The notes beneath the pieces were generated by a model. That model searched no databases, was not told the origin of the DNA, and was given only the letters and a program-made list of their open reading frames with translations. A program made the translations under genes and the position numbers. Positions 33,840 through 42,256 of a stretch of 64,000 bases of DNA are shown piece after piece (positions within the stretch are counted from its first letter, which is position 1; every line of letters starts with the position of its first letter). The stretch is taken from positions 17,205 to 81,204 of the forward strand of contig CAINOE010000189.1 in the NCBI GenBank assembly GCA_903851415.1, in the 5' to 3' direction. Origin of the DNA: an uncultured Rhodopila sp. GTDB taxonomy: Bacteria > Pseudomonadota > Alphaproteobacteria > Acetobacterales > Acetobacteraceae.

Positions 33840-35672
33840 ATGAACACGGACCTGGCGATTGTCCTCCTCCTGCTGGCCGTGGCTGTCGTCATGTTCGTCG
33901 CCGGCCGCCCGCGCATGGATGCCGTGGCGCTGATCATGATCGTCGCGCTGCCGTTCACCGGCGTCATCAGCATGCGCGAGGCACTGGCCGGCTTCAGCGA
34001 CCCCAACGTCGTCCTGATCGCCGCCATGTTCGTCATCGGCGAGGGGCTGGTGCGCACCGGGGTCGCCCGCCGCCTGGGCGACTGGCTGGGTTCGCAGGCG
34101 GGCAGCAGCGAGTCCCGCCTGCTGGTCCTGCTGATGCTGGCCGTCGGCGGCCTGGGCGCCCTGATGAGCTCGACCGCCGTTGTTGCCATCTTCATCCCGG
34201 TCGTGCTGCGCATCGCCCGGACCACCGGCACGGCGCCCGGCCGCTTGATGATGCCGCTGAGCATCGCGGCCCTGATCAGCGGCATGCTGACGCTGGTCGC
34301 AACCGCGCCGAACCTGGTGGTGAATGCCGAGCTGAGCCGCGAAGGCCTGCCGGGATTCGGCTTCTTCAGCTTCACGCCGTTCGGACTGCCGGTGCTGATC
34401 CTCGGCATCGCCTATATGCTGGCCGCTCGCCGGCTGCTGAACGCGACGGCCCCGTCGCCCGCTTCCGCCGGCCGGCGCCCGAGCCTGCGGGACTGGATCG
34501 GGCAGTACCGGCTGTCCGAGCGCGCCTACCGTGTCCGCGTCACCCGCGACTCGCCGCTGATTGGCCGGAGGCTGCGGGACCTGTCGCTCCGCTCGTCCGG
34601 CGTGAACCTGCTGGCGATCGAGCGCGGCCGGGGCTTCGCAACCGATCTGATCCGCCCGGCCGGCGGGACCGAACTGCAGGCCGGCGACGTCCTGCTGGTC
34701 GATGTGCCGGCGCCGGATGTCCGGATGGAGGCGATCGGCACGCGGTTCGGCGTCGAGCCACTGGCGCTCGGCGACGGCGCCTACTTCACCGACGGGTCGC
34801 AGGACATCGGCATGGTGGAGGTGATCCTTCCCCCCGAGTCCGGCCTCGTCGGGCAGACCGTGCTGACGGCGCGGGTGCGGGCGGAGTTCGGCATGACGGT
34901 CATCGGCCTGCGGCGGGGACGGGCGGTGCACGGAGAAGGGTTGCTGACCGAAAAGCTGAAGGCCGGGGATGCGCTGCTGCTGTTCGGCTTCTGGCAGGAC
35001 ATCAAGCGGCTGAAGGACGACCCCGCCGACTTCGTCGTCCTGAACCTGCCGGCGGAGCTGGACGACGTGGCGCCGGTGGCGAACAAGGCGCCGCATGCGC
35101 TGGCCGCGCTGGCGCTGGCGGTCGGCCTCATGATCAGCGGCCTGATTCCGAACGTGCAGGCCGCTCTGATCGGCTGCCTGCTGATGGGGCTTGCCGGCTG
35201 CGTGGATTTTCGCGCCGCGTATCGCTCGGTCAGTTGGAAAACTCTGTTGCTGATCGTGGGCATGTTGCCGTTCTCGGTCGCGCTGCAGCGCACCGGCGGA
35301 GTCGATCTCGCTGCGAGCGCGATGCTGGACGTTGTCGGCGGCGCCACGCCGCGGCTGGTGTTGGCGGCGCTGTTCGCGGTCACCGCCGTGCTGGGGATGT
35401 TCGTGTCCAATACCGCGACGGCGGTGCTGATGGCGCCGGTGGCGCTGGCGATCGCCAAGGATCTCGGGGCCTCGCCGTATCCGTTCGCGATGACCGTGGC
35501 GCTGGCGGCCTCGGCGGCATTCATGACGCCGATTTCGTCGCCGGTGAATACGCTGGTGGTGGGGCCGGGGAATTATGCGTTCGGCGACTTCGTCCGTGTC
35601 GGCGTGCCGTTCACGCTGCTGGTGTTGGTGGTGACGGTGGTGCTGGTGCCCTGGCTGCTGCCGCTGCGGTAG
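33840..35672 (+). CDS. SLC13/DASS-type permease with central RCK_C (TrkA-C) domains
   Basis: 610-residue inner-membrane transporter. Seen: two blocks of about five to six hydrophobic helices (1-205 and 420-610) with the DASS-type re-entrant signature in each half (LMSSTAVVAIFIPVVL about 113-128; VSNTATAVLMAPVALAIA about 522-540, and TPISSPVNTLVVGPGNYAFGD), and between them two RCK_C domains (about 230-400) with GADEV-like beta hairpins (TRDSPLIGRRLRDL, PPESGLVGQTVLTAR). The same build occurs in many bacterial permeases annotated as SLC13 family or potassium-linked transporters. Substrate may be sulfate, dicarboxylates or another anion; the RCK_C domains imply ligand control. Single gene. Confidence 0.85.
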   Translation: MNTDLAIVLLLLAVAVVMFVAGRPRMDAVALIMIVALPFTGVISMREALAGFSDPNVVLIAAMFVIGEGLVRTGVARRLGDWLGSQAGSSESRLLVLLMLAVGGLGALMSSTAVVAIFIPVVLRIARTTGTAPGRLMMPLSIAALISGMLTLVATAPNLVVNAELSREGLPGFGFFSFTPFGLPVLILGIAYMLAARRLLNATAPSPASAGRRPSLRDWIGQYRLSERAYRVRVTRDSPLIGRRLRDLSLRSSGVNLLAIERGRGFATDLIRPAGGTELQAGDVLLVDVPAPDVRMEAIGTRFGVEPLALGDGAYFTDGSQDIGMVEVILPPESGLVGQTVLTARVRAEFGMTVIGLRRGRAVHGEGLLTEKLKAGDALLLFGFWQDIKRLKDDPADFVVLNLPAELDDVAPVANKAPHALAALALAVGLMISGLIPNVQAALIGCLLMGLAGCVDFRAAYRSVSWKTLLLIVGMLPFSVALQRTGGVDLAASAMLDVVGGATPRLVLAALFAVTAVLGMFVSNTATAVLMAPVALAIAKDLGASPYPFAMTVALAASAAFMTPISSPVNTLVVGPGNYAFGDFVRVGVPFTLLVLVVTVVLVPWLLPLR

Positions 35673-35759
35673 GTGCCGGCCACGCACTCCTGACCGTGCC
35701 CTTAGGCAACCCGCGCGGCCTGTCTGCGCTGTTCCGCTGCAAGCAGCCTGGAGCAATGG

Positions 35760-36263
35760 ATGCGGGGCGCGGAAACCGTCAACGACGAGTTCGAGGTCGG
35801 CTTTAACCAGACTTTCGAATCCCGCTGGTATCGGGCGGAACAAGTTGGCCGCGTGGTCATGCTGTTCGTCGTTGCCTGCGCGGCGCTCGGTCTGCTCGGG
35901 CGCGGCCCGTTCAGTCACGAAACGAAAGCCGCCCCCGGCGGAGCGATCAGCGTCGATTACGAGCCCGTCGCGCGGCACGGCACATCCACGATGGTCACCG
36001 TGCACGTCAGGAACCCGCGGGCGCCGATCCGGCTGCTGGTCGATCAGCATATGATCGAGCCGATGGGCTATCAGCGCGCGACGCCCGTCCCTGATCACAC
36101 CAGTGTAGCCGACGACGGTACCTGGCTGACCTTCGACCAGGAGCCCGGCCAGCACGACGTGCTGGTTCGTTTTGATGTCATGCCGACGGCGCTTGGCTTC
36201 GTGCCGATGCATGTCAGCGACGGCACCGGCACGGTGGACTGGTCGATGTTCGTGGTGCCGTAG
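35760..36263 (+). CDS. Membrane-anchored periplasmic protein paired with a DUF421 protein
   Basis: 167 residues. Seen: a 30-residue cytoplasmic N-terminus, one transmembrane segment (about 31-49, VGRVVMLFVVACAALGLLG), and a periplasmic beta-rich domain with no cysteines that looks like an immunoglobulin-type sandwich (VTVHVRNPRAPIRLLVDQHMIEP ... DVLVRFDVMP). GGAG precedes ATG 35760. The DUF421 gene begins two bases after its stop, so the pair is cotranscribed and translationally coupled. No family name known to me; probably the extracellular partner of the DUF421 protein. Confidence 0.6.
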   Translation: MRGAETVNDEFEVGFNQTFESRWYRAEQVGRVVMLFVVACAALGLLGRGPFSHETKAAPGGAISVDYEPVARHGTSTMVTVHVRNPRAPIRLLVDQHMIEPMGYQRATPVPDHTSVADDGTWLTFDQEPGQHDVLVRFDVMPTALGFVPMHVSDGTGTVDWSMFVVP

Positions 36264-36264
36264 G

Positions 36265-36708
36265 GTGCAACTCGTTCTCAGAGCCGCCGCAGCTTACATG
36301 ATCCTGCTGTTCGCGGTCCGCCTGGTCGGACGGCGCACCGCCAGCCAGATGGCGCCGTTCGACCTTGTCGTGCTGTTCCTGTTCGCCGGCATCACCATCA
36401 CCCCCGTTCTCGCCGACGACCACAGCATGACCGGGGCGTTCAGCGCCATCTGCACCATCGGCCTGATGCACATTGCGGTGTCCTGGATGAAGATGCACTC
36501 CGACCGGTTCGGCCGCATCGTCGATGGCACGCCGGTGGTGGTGTTCGAGAACGGCGATTTCAACCGGCGCCGCATGAGGCGGCTGCGGCTGACGCAGCAG
36601 GACATCATGGCGGCGGCGCGGCAGCGCGGCCTGATGCGCCTGGATCAGGTGCGCTACGCGGTGGCCGAGCGGGACGGCAAGATTTCCATCGTTGAGGACG
36701 AAGCATGA
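36265..36708 (+). CDS. DUF421 (YetF-like) membrane protein
   Basis: 147 residues. Seen: two or three N-terminal transmembrane helices with the family block VRLVGRRTASQMAPFDLVVLFLFAG, then a cytoplasmic C-terminal domain carrying the YetF pattern DGTPVVVFENGDFNRRRMRRLRLTQQDIMAAARQRG. Family function unknown; members occur in many bacteria, often as pairs with a periplasmic protein. The start is GTG 36265 directly after the previous stop; no ATG in frame would keep the first helix. The last four bases overlap the start of the following MFS gene (ATGA). Confidence 0.8.
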   Translation: MQLVLRAAAAYMILLFAVRLVGRRTASQMAPFDLVVLFLFAGITITPVLADDHSMTGAFSAICTIGLMHIAVSWMKMHSDRFGRIVDGTPVVVFENGDFNRRRMRRLRLTQQDIMAAARQRGLMRLDQVRYAVAERDGKISIVEDEA

Positions 36709-38126
36709 GCGGTGGTGCTGAAATCAAAACCGATATCCCGGCCCGGATCGACCGGCTGCCGTGGAGCAATTTCCATCTTTTGGTGGTCGTCGCGCTCGGC
36801 GTGACCTGGATACTGGATGGGCTGGAAGTAACGATCGTCGGTTCGATCGGGCCGATACTGAAGGACCACCGGACGCTGGGGCTGACGGATCAGGATATCG
36901 GCGCCATCGCCGCGTGTTACGTGGCCGGGGCGGTGGCCGGGGCGCTGCTGTTCGGCTGGCTGACGGATCGGTTCGGGCGGCGGCTGATCTTCAACTTGAC
37001 TCTCGGCATCTACATGGCCGGCGTGCTGGCCACCGCTTTTGCATGGAATTTCTGGAGCTTCGCCTGCTTCAACGTCATCACCGGGCTGGGCATCGGCGGC
37101 GAATATGCGGCGATCAATTCCGCGATCGATGAGCTGATCCCGGCGCGGTTGCGCGGACGGATCGACCTGATCGTCAACGGCAGCTACTGGGCAGGAGCGG
37201 CGCTGGGTGCGGCGGCATCGCTGCTGCTGCTCTCCGGGCGGTTCTTCGGCATCGATATCGGCTGGCGGCTGGGGTTCGGCATCGGCGCGGTGCTGAGCGC
37301 GGTGATCTTGTTTCTGCGGCGCTATGTGCCGGAGAGCCCGCGCTGGCAGGTGACGCATGGCCGGAACGAAGAGGCGGAGCAGACAACCGAGGATATAGAA
37401 CGGCAAGTGGGGGGCGATCTGCCTCCGCCGAAGGGCACGCTGAAGGTTCATCCGCGCAAGGTGTTCGGGTTCGGGCTGATACTGGGTGCGATGCTGGGCA
37501 ACAACCGGTCCCGCAGCTTCCTGGCGCTGTCGCTGATGGTGGCTCAGGCGTTCCTTTTCAACGCCGTGTTCTTCACGTACGGACTGGTGCTGACGAAGTT
37601 CTACCACATCAATGAGGCCCGGGCCGGGGTGTATATCCTGCCGCTCGCGGTGGGGAACTTCCTCGGGCCGCTGCTGCTCGGGCATCTGTTCGACACTGTC
37701 GGCCGGAAGAAAATGATCGCCGGGACATATGGGCTGGCGGGCGTGCTGCTGATTGCGGTGTCGGTGCTGTTCGGGATGGGGGTGCTGACGGCGTGGACAC
37801 AGACTTTCTGCTGGATGGCGATTTTCTTCGTCGCCTCCGCCGCGGCGAGTTCGGCGTATCTGACCGCCAGCGAGATCTTTCCGCTGGAGACGCGGGCGAT
37901 GGCGATCGCGCTGTTCTATGCGCTCGGCACGCTGATTGGCGGCGTCAGCGCGCCGTTTCTGTTCGGCTATCTGATCGGAACGGGCAGCGAATGGGTTGTC
38001 GCCGCCGGTTACGCCGGCGCCGCGGTGTTGATGATCGGCGCGGCGGTGTGCGAGGCGGTGCTGGGAGTAGAGGCGGCGGGCAAGTCGCTGGAGGATGTTT
38101 CGGCGCCGCTGTCTTCGGGCGGCTGA
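36705..38126 (+). CDS. MFS transporter (metabolite:H+ symporter type)
   Basis: 473 residues, 12 predicted helices. Seen: FGWLTDRFGRRLIFN loop 2-3 signature, the helix-4 motif GGEYAAINSAIDELIPARLRGR typical of the sialate/aromatic acid and metabolite:H+ symporter group, a central cytoplasmic loop (about 220-255), and LGHLFDTVGRKKMI between helices 8 and 9. ATG 36705 overlaps the DUF421 stop by four bases. Substrate unknown; organic acids or sugars are typical for this branch. The other MFS protein in the window (11.9 kb) belongs to a different branch. Confidence 0.82.
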   Translation: MSGGAEIKTDIPARIDRLPWSNFHLLVVVALGVTWILDGLEVTIVGSIGPILKDHRTLGLTDQDIGAIAACYVAGAVAGALLFGWLTDRFGRRLIFNLTLGIYMAGVLATAFAWNFWSFACFNVITGLGIGGEYAAINSAIDELIPARLRGRIDLIVNGSYWAGAALGAAASLLLLSGRFFGIDIGWRLGFGIGAVLSAVILFLRRYVPESPRWQVTHGRNEEAEQTTEDIERQVGGDLPPPKGTLKVHPRKVFGFGLILGAMLGNNRSRSFLALSLMVAQAFLFNAVFFTYGLVLTKFYHINEARAGVYILPLAVGNFLGPLLLGHLFDTVGRKKMIAGTYGLAGVLLIAVSVLFGMGVLTAWTQTFCWMAIFFVASAAASSAYLTASEIFPLETRAMAIALFYALGTLIGGVSAPFLFGYLIGTGSEWVVAAGYAGAAVLMIGAAVCEAVLGVEAAGKSLEDVSAPLSSGG

Positions 38127-38720
38127 CCCTAAGAGTTGGCCGCCTCTGCCTGCCAGCCGGATGGCGCAGCTTCCGTTGCTGAGTGGGGCGATGCGCGGAA
38201 CGCGGGGAGTGCCTCGCAGCTCCGGCGGTGGGCAAGGCGTTTTCCAGCCAGGCGAGGGCGGAGCCGATCACGCGTTCCAGGCGTGCCATCCAGGCCGGGT
38301 CGCGGGCGCCGGGAGCGCGGCGGCGTCGCGCGCGTCTCGGCAGTCGCGGTAACGATGATGTCACCTTCCGCTCCGGGCCGGTTCGGTTTCGCCGGTCCTC
38401 GCGCTGCGCCCCCGAAATCTCCTGTGACGATTGGCGAACGCGGGTCTCGCGAACGGTGATCGGCACATGCTATCCCCGGCGGCCCGCGGGGTTCGCGTCG
38501 GACATGGACGGTGCATTTGCCGGCCGCGCACCTTTATGGTGGCAGCGGTCCGGTTCTGAAGGGAAAAGCAGCGTGGAGTTCCGGCGAGCGGATGGATGGC
38601 GGCGAGCGGCGGCGTTGGAACGGATTGCCGGATCTTCCCCGGAACCAGGGCAAACGCCGGCCGAACCGAAGCAAGGCGTGAGGCGGCTCACGATACCGGC
38701 AGCCGAGGCGATTTGACGCG
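38127..38720. other. 594-base stretch without a convincing gene
   Basis: All reading frames longer than 100 codons here lack a ribosome site and have arginine-rich compositions typical of GC-rich shadow frames. A short minus-strand segment around 38240-38300 reads like a helical protein fragment (DPAWMARLERVIGSALAWLE), so a decayed gene is possible. No riboswitch (preQ1 or others) could be recognised ahead of queE. Confidence 0.4.
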
Positions 38721-39356
38721 ATGGCCTACGCGGTGAAAGAGATCTTCTACACGTTGCAGGGGGAAGGCCGAAACGCCGGGCGTGCCGCGGTATTCTGCCG
38801 GTTTGCCGGCTGCAACCTCTGGTCCGGGCGGGAAGCCGATCGCGGGCGGGCGGTGTGCGGGTTTTGCGATACGGATTTTGTTGGCACCGATGGCGGCGGT
38901 GGCGGGCACTTCGCGGACGCGTCTGCGCTGGCGCAGGCGATCGCCCGGGCGTGGGGCGGTGGTTCCGGCGCTGAACGCTTCGTTGTCCTGACCGGTGGCG
39001 AGCCGCTGCTGCAGGTGGACAAGGCATTGATCGCGTGCCTGCACGAATTCGGGTTCGAGATCGCGGTGGAGACGAACGGCACCCTTCCGGTTCCGCCCGG
39101 GTTGGATTGGGTGTGTGTCAGTCCCAAGGCCGGGGCCTCTCTGGTTGTCACCTGCGGGGACGAACTGAAGCTGGTCTTCCCGCAGAGCGGCCTGATGCCG
39201 GCCTCCGTCGAACATCTGGACTTCGAGGACTTCCTGCTCCAGCCGATGGACGGCCCCGAGCGGGAGAGCAACACCGCGGCTGCGGTCGCCTATTGCCTTG
39301 AGCATCCGCAATGGCGTCTGAGCCTTCAGACGCACAAGTTTCTGGGGATCCCATGA
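38721..39356 (+). CDS. queE: 7-carboxy-7-deazaguanine synthase
   Basis: Radical-SAM enzyme that contracts 6-carboxy-tetrahydropterin to 7-carboxy-7-deazaguanine in queuosine synthesis. Seen: 211 residues; the cluster motif C31-x14-C46-x2-C49, the extended CX14CX2C spacing of one QueE clade rather than the ordinary CX3CX2C; the GEG loop at 14-16; TGGEPLLQ at 94-101 for SAM binding; SPKAG near 134; C-terminal SLQTHKFLGIP. It overlaps queD by four bases (ATGA), so the two consecutive pathway enzymes are translationally coupled. queC is not in the window. Confidence 0.95.
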   Translation: MAYAVKEIFYTLQGEGRNAGRAAVFCRFAGCNLWSGREADRGRAVCGFCDTDFVGTDGGGGGHFADASALAQAIARAWGGGSGAERFVVLTGGEPLLQVDKALIACLHEFGFEIAVETNGTLPVPPGLDWVCVSPKAGASLVVTCGDELKLVFPQSGLMPASVEHLDFEDFLLQPMDGPERESNTAAAVAYCLEHPQWRLSLQTHKFLGIP

Positions 39357-39727
39357 AGATCACGCAAGCCTTCACATTCGAGGCGGCGCATCGCCTGCCC
39401 AACGTGCCGCCGGCGCACCGGTGCCACCGCATGCACGGCCATTCCTATCGCGTGGAACTCCGGCTGGAGGGCGCGGTTGATCCGGTTACCGGCTTCGTCG
39501 CGGATTTTTTCGACATCGAGGCGGCGTTTCAGCCGCTGCTGCTGCGCCTGGACCACTATTGCCTGAACGAGATCGAGGGTCTCGAAAACCCCACCGCGGA
39601 AAACATCGCGATCTGGATCTGGGATCGGCTGCGGGCGGGGATTCCGCAGCTTGTTGCGGTCGTCGTGTATGAGACGGCGAATTGCTGGGCGGAGTATGAC
39701 GGGCAGCCGGCCGTTGGGTTCGGGTGA
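39353..39727 (+). CDS. queD: 6-carboxy-5,6,7,8-tetrahydropterin synthase
   Basis: Converts dihydroneopterin triphosphate to 6-carboxy-tetrahydropterin, the substrate of QueE. Seen: 124 residues; zinc ligands His13, His28 and His30 in FEAAHRL and CHRMHGHSY, with the catalytic Cys24 in HRCHRMHGH; the DFFDIEAAF segment and the LENPTAENIAIWIWDRL segment typical of the PTPS/QueD fold. ATG 39353 overlaps the queE stop. Length and the Cys24 favour QueD over the eukaryotic-type PTPS. Confidence 0.95.
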   Translation: MKITQAFTFEAAHRLPNVPPAHRCHRMHGHSYRVELRLEGAVDPVTGFVADFFDIEAAFQPLLLRLDHYCLNEIEGLENPTAENIAIWIWDRLRAGIPQLVAVVVYETANCWAEYDGQPAVGFG

Positions 39728-39890
39728 GAGACGAAGACAAGATGCCATGTATGATTTCCGGCGGACAGGTCTCCTGATCCGGCCAATTGGCAAGGGACCG
39801 TGACGGATCGGACTTGGCGGCTCTTGGTCTTGCGGCCGTGGGTTCGAGTCCTGCCGGTCTCATGCTACCGGGCGCCCATTCCGCCGCCTG

Positions 39891-40139
39891 CCGATCTCGC
39901 GGCGCCCAATCGCGGCCAGGACATTCGACGAGGTCGCCGAATCGGCGTTCCGCGCCGGCTTGATCGCTGGCTTCGATAAAGGCCGTCTCGACAGCCCGCA
40001 GATCGCCGCAGGCCGCCCGGCCCCGGCGTCCCCACTCCACATCGCGATCACGCAACGACTGGGACTCGCGGTCGCGACATTTGATCGGGGAATGGCGAAC
40101 TGCGCCGCGGCACCGGGTGGCGCGCTATCCGCGACATAG
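39891..40139 (+). pseudogene. Remnant of a PIN-domain (VapC-like) toxin
   Basis: One plus-strand frame ends with SPLHIAITQRLGLAVATFDRGMANCA then a TAG at 40137. This matches the C-terminal half of PIN-domain RNases, where LHIAIA.RLGLPLATFD carries one acidic active-site region. Upstream the frame continues open but has no start codon or PIN N-terminus, and no antitoxin is adjacent. Interpreted as a truncated, inactive gene next to tRNA-Pro. Confidence 0.4.
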
Positions 40140-40192
40140 CGCCACCGGCATTGCCGATCGGGAAACCGGGTCGGGGCCCCGGATGAATCGGC

Positions 40193-40269
40193 TGGTCGGA
40201 GTGAGAGGATTCGAACCTCCGGCCCCTGCGTCCCGAACACAGTGCTCTACCAGGCTGAGCTACACTCCG
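40193..40269 (-). tRNA. tRNA-Pro (anticodon CGG)
   Basis: Full cloverleaf on the minus strand: acceptor CGGAGTG/CACTCCG, D-arm with AGCCTGGTAGAGC, anticodon stem CTGTG/CGCAG with one G-T pair and loop TTCGGGA (anticodon CGG), T-arm with GGTTCGAATCC, and an encoded CCA end at 40193-40195. Confidence 0.95.
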
Positions 40270-40323
40270 GCCGAGGCGCGGCGTATAGACCCACCCGCCG
40301 CGGCAGACAACCCACATATCGCA

Positions 40324-41202
40324 TCACCCGCCCGATTGTGCCGCAGCCGCCCCCGGGCTCGCCGCCTTGGCCTGACGGTCGTGCCAGTTCTCCATCAGTT
40401 GCAGCACGGTCGCCGCCGTCTCCTCGATCGATCGCCGCGTCACGTCGATCGTCGGCCAGCCATGGCTGTTGCAGAACCGCCGCGCCCATAGCAGCTCGGC
40501 CTTCACGGCATCCTCATCGATGTAGCCGGAGGCGTCCTGCGCCTGCTCCCCCCGCCCGCCAATCAGCCGCAACCGGTGGCGGCGGATGTCGATCAGGGCC
40601 TCGGGCGCCAGGGTCAGGCCGATGACCGGGCACCTCACCTCTTCCAGGCCCGGCGGAGCCGGCAGGTTCGGCACCAGCGGCACGTTCGCCGCCTTGATGC
40701 CGCGATTCGCCAGATAGAAGCATGTCGGCGTCTTCGAACTGCGCGACACGCCCACCAGCACGACATCCGCCTCCGCCAATCCGGGCTGCGCCTGGCCGTC
40801 ATCATGCGCCAGCACGTAGTGCATCGCGTCGATACGGGAAAAATAGTCGGCGTTCAGCACATACTGCCGCCCCGGCCGCGCCTCGGCCTTCTGTCCGATG
40901 CTCTCCTGCAGCACGTTTATGACGGGGTCGAGCACGTTCACCACCTTGACGTTCAGCCGCCGGCAGGTGGTGTCCAGCTCCGCCCGCAGCGCCCGGTCGA
41001 TCAGGGTGGACAGCACCGGCCCGGGTTCGGCCTCGATCCCCTCCAGCACGCGGTGAAGCTGAAAACGTGTCCGGATCAGGCTCCACCGGTGGTAGACGAT
41101 GTCCGCATGCTCAAATTGAACGGTCGTCGCCCGGGCGATCGCGTTAAGCGTCTCGCCGGTGGCGTCCGAGACCAGGTGGAGGTTGATACGCTGAGTGTCC
41201 AT
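40324..41202 (-). CDS. ppsR: Pyruvate, phosphate dikinase / PEP synthase regulatory protein
   Basis: Bifunctional ADP-dependent kinase and Pi-dependent pyrophosphorylase that switches PEP synthase or pyruvate phosphate dikinase off and on by phosphorylating a threonine. Seen: 292 residues; N-terminal HLVSDATGETLNAIARA; P-loop-like VGVSRSSKTPTCFYLANRG at about 150-168; VPLVPNLPAPPGL; and the C-terminal WARRFCNSHGWPTIDVTRRSIEETAATVL segment, all diagnostic of this family (DUF299). ATG 41202 was chosen because MDTQRINLHLVSDATG is the conserved N-terminus; the frame stays open far upstream but that part lies opposite the dioxygenase gene. Single gene. Confidence 0.93.
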   Translation of the reverse strand: MDTQRINLHLVSDATGETLNAIARATTVQFEHADIVYHRWSLIRTRFQLHRVLEGIEAEPGPVLSTLIDRALRAELDTTCRRLNVKVVNVLDPVINVLQESIGQKAEARPGRQYVLNADYFSRIDAMHYVLAHDDGQAQPGLAEADVVLVGVSRSSKTPTCFYLANRGIKAANVPLVPNLPAPPGLEEVRCPVIGLTLAPEALIDIRRHRLRLIGGRGEQAQDASGYIDEDAVKAELLWARRFCNSHGWPTIDVTRRSIEETAATVLQLMENWHDRQAKAASPGAAAAQSGG

Positions 41203-41353
41203 GGCCGCAACCATACCCGGCTTGCGGCCAACCGCCACATGATAATCCGCAGTTTTCGGCACGTCTCGCCGGAACCCGGGCGGGCCGGACTGCTGGCAAA
41301 GCATCCCGGGCCGACTTATGCTGCGACCGAATAAAGACCAAAGGGAGGCCGGC

Positions 41354-42256
41354 ATGCAGGATCTCGACGAATTCACGGTCACCGATGTCGCGCTGGCGCA
41401 GATGGCCGGGACCGAGAACCCGCGCCTGAAGGAAATCGCCGACGCCGCGGTCCGCCATCTGCACGCTTTCATCCGTGAGGTGAACCTCACTCCCGCGGAA
41501 TGGCTGCAAGGCATCCAGTACCTCACCGCCGTCGGCCAGGCCTGCACGCCGATACGGCAGGAGTTCATCCTGCTGTCGGACGTCCTCGGTGTCAGCGCCG
41601 TGGTCAATGCGCTGCATGACAAGAAGGCCCGCGAACTCGGCAGCCAGAGCAGCCTGCTCGGCCCGTTCTTCCGCGAGGGCGCGCCGGAACGGCCGCCCGG
41701 CGCGCAGATCGTCGAGAATCCCACCGCGCCGGAGATCGTCGTATACGGCACGGTCACCGATAATGACGGCACGGCGATAGCGGGGGCGATGATCCAGGTC
41801 TGGCAGACCAGCGAACGCGGCTTGTACGATTTGCAGGAGCGCGACGGCGAAGCCATGGACATGCGCGGCGTGTTCCGCACCGATGCGGAGGGCCGGTATT
41901 TTTTCCGCACGGTCCGGCCGCTGGGGTATTCGATCCCGATGGACGGGCCGGTCGGCGCGCTCGTGCATGCGCAGAAGCGGCACGGCATGCGGCCGTCGCA
42001 CATCCATTGCCTGATCACCGCCGAAGGCCACCGCGAGCTGGTGACGGCGCTGTATTTCGGCGACGATCCGCACGTCGAATCCGACACGGTGTTCGGGGTG
42101 TCGCAGTCCCTTGTGGTCGATGCTGTCGATGATCCTGACAGCCCGATCCCCGGCCTGCGCGCGGTGCACTTCGATTTCCGCCTGGCCAGGGCGGCGCCCG
42201 GCGAAACCGGCCGGGTGGGCGCCGATCCGACGAAGCTGGCAAGGGCGGCGGCGTGA
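41354..42256 (+). CDS. Intradiol ring-cleavage dioxygenase (catechol or hydroxyquinol 1,2-dioxygenase type)
   Basis: Non-heme Fe(III) enzyme that opens a dihydroxylated aromatic ring between its hydroxyl groups. Seen: 300 residues, with an N-terminal helical dimerisation domain (1-100) as in catechol and hydroxyquinol 1,2-dioxygenases; iron ligands Tyr158 (GLYDLQ), Tyr192 (GYSIP), His216 and His218 (RPSHIHCL). ATG 41354 follows AAGGGAGG. The cyclase-family gene begins one base before its stop codon ends (TGATG), so the two are coupled. The substrate may be hydroxyquinol or a substituted catechol; muconate-cycloisomerase or maleylacetate-reductase genes are not nearby. Confidence 0.87.
   Translation: MQDLDEFTVTDVALAQMAGTENPRLKEIADAAVRHLHAFIREVNLTPAEWLQGIQYLTAVGQACTPIRQEFILLSDVLGVSAVVNALHDKKARELGSQSSLLGPFFREGAPERPPGAQIVENPTAPEIVVYGTVTDNDGTAIAGAMIQVWQTSERGLYDLQERDGEAMDMRGVFRTDAEGRYFFRTVRPLGYSIPMDGPVGALVHAQKRHGMRPSHIHCLITAEGHRELVTALYFGDDPHVESDTVFGVSQSLVVDAVDDPDSPIPGLRAVHFDFRLARAAPGETGRVGADPTKLARAAA

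Noticed and set aside
33600..36212. 870-codon minus-strand open frame
   Set aside because: Antisense of the SLC13-type permease and its neighbour; composition (His/Arg/Gln repeats) is typical of GC-rich shadows.
38183..38716. 177-codon plus-strand frame ahead of queE
   Set aside because: No ribosome site, Arg/Ala/Gly-rich product without domains, and it ends at the queE start region; considered non-coding.
39790..39865. tRNA-like 3' half (T-arm GTGGGTTCGAGTCCTGC) after queD
   Set aside because: No matching 5' acceptor or anticodon arm could be folded, so at most a tRNA fragment left by a past integration; not annotated.
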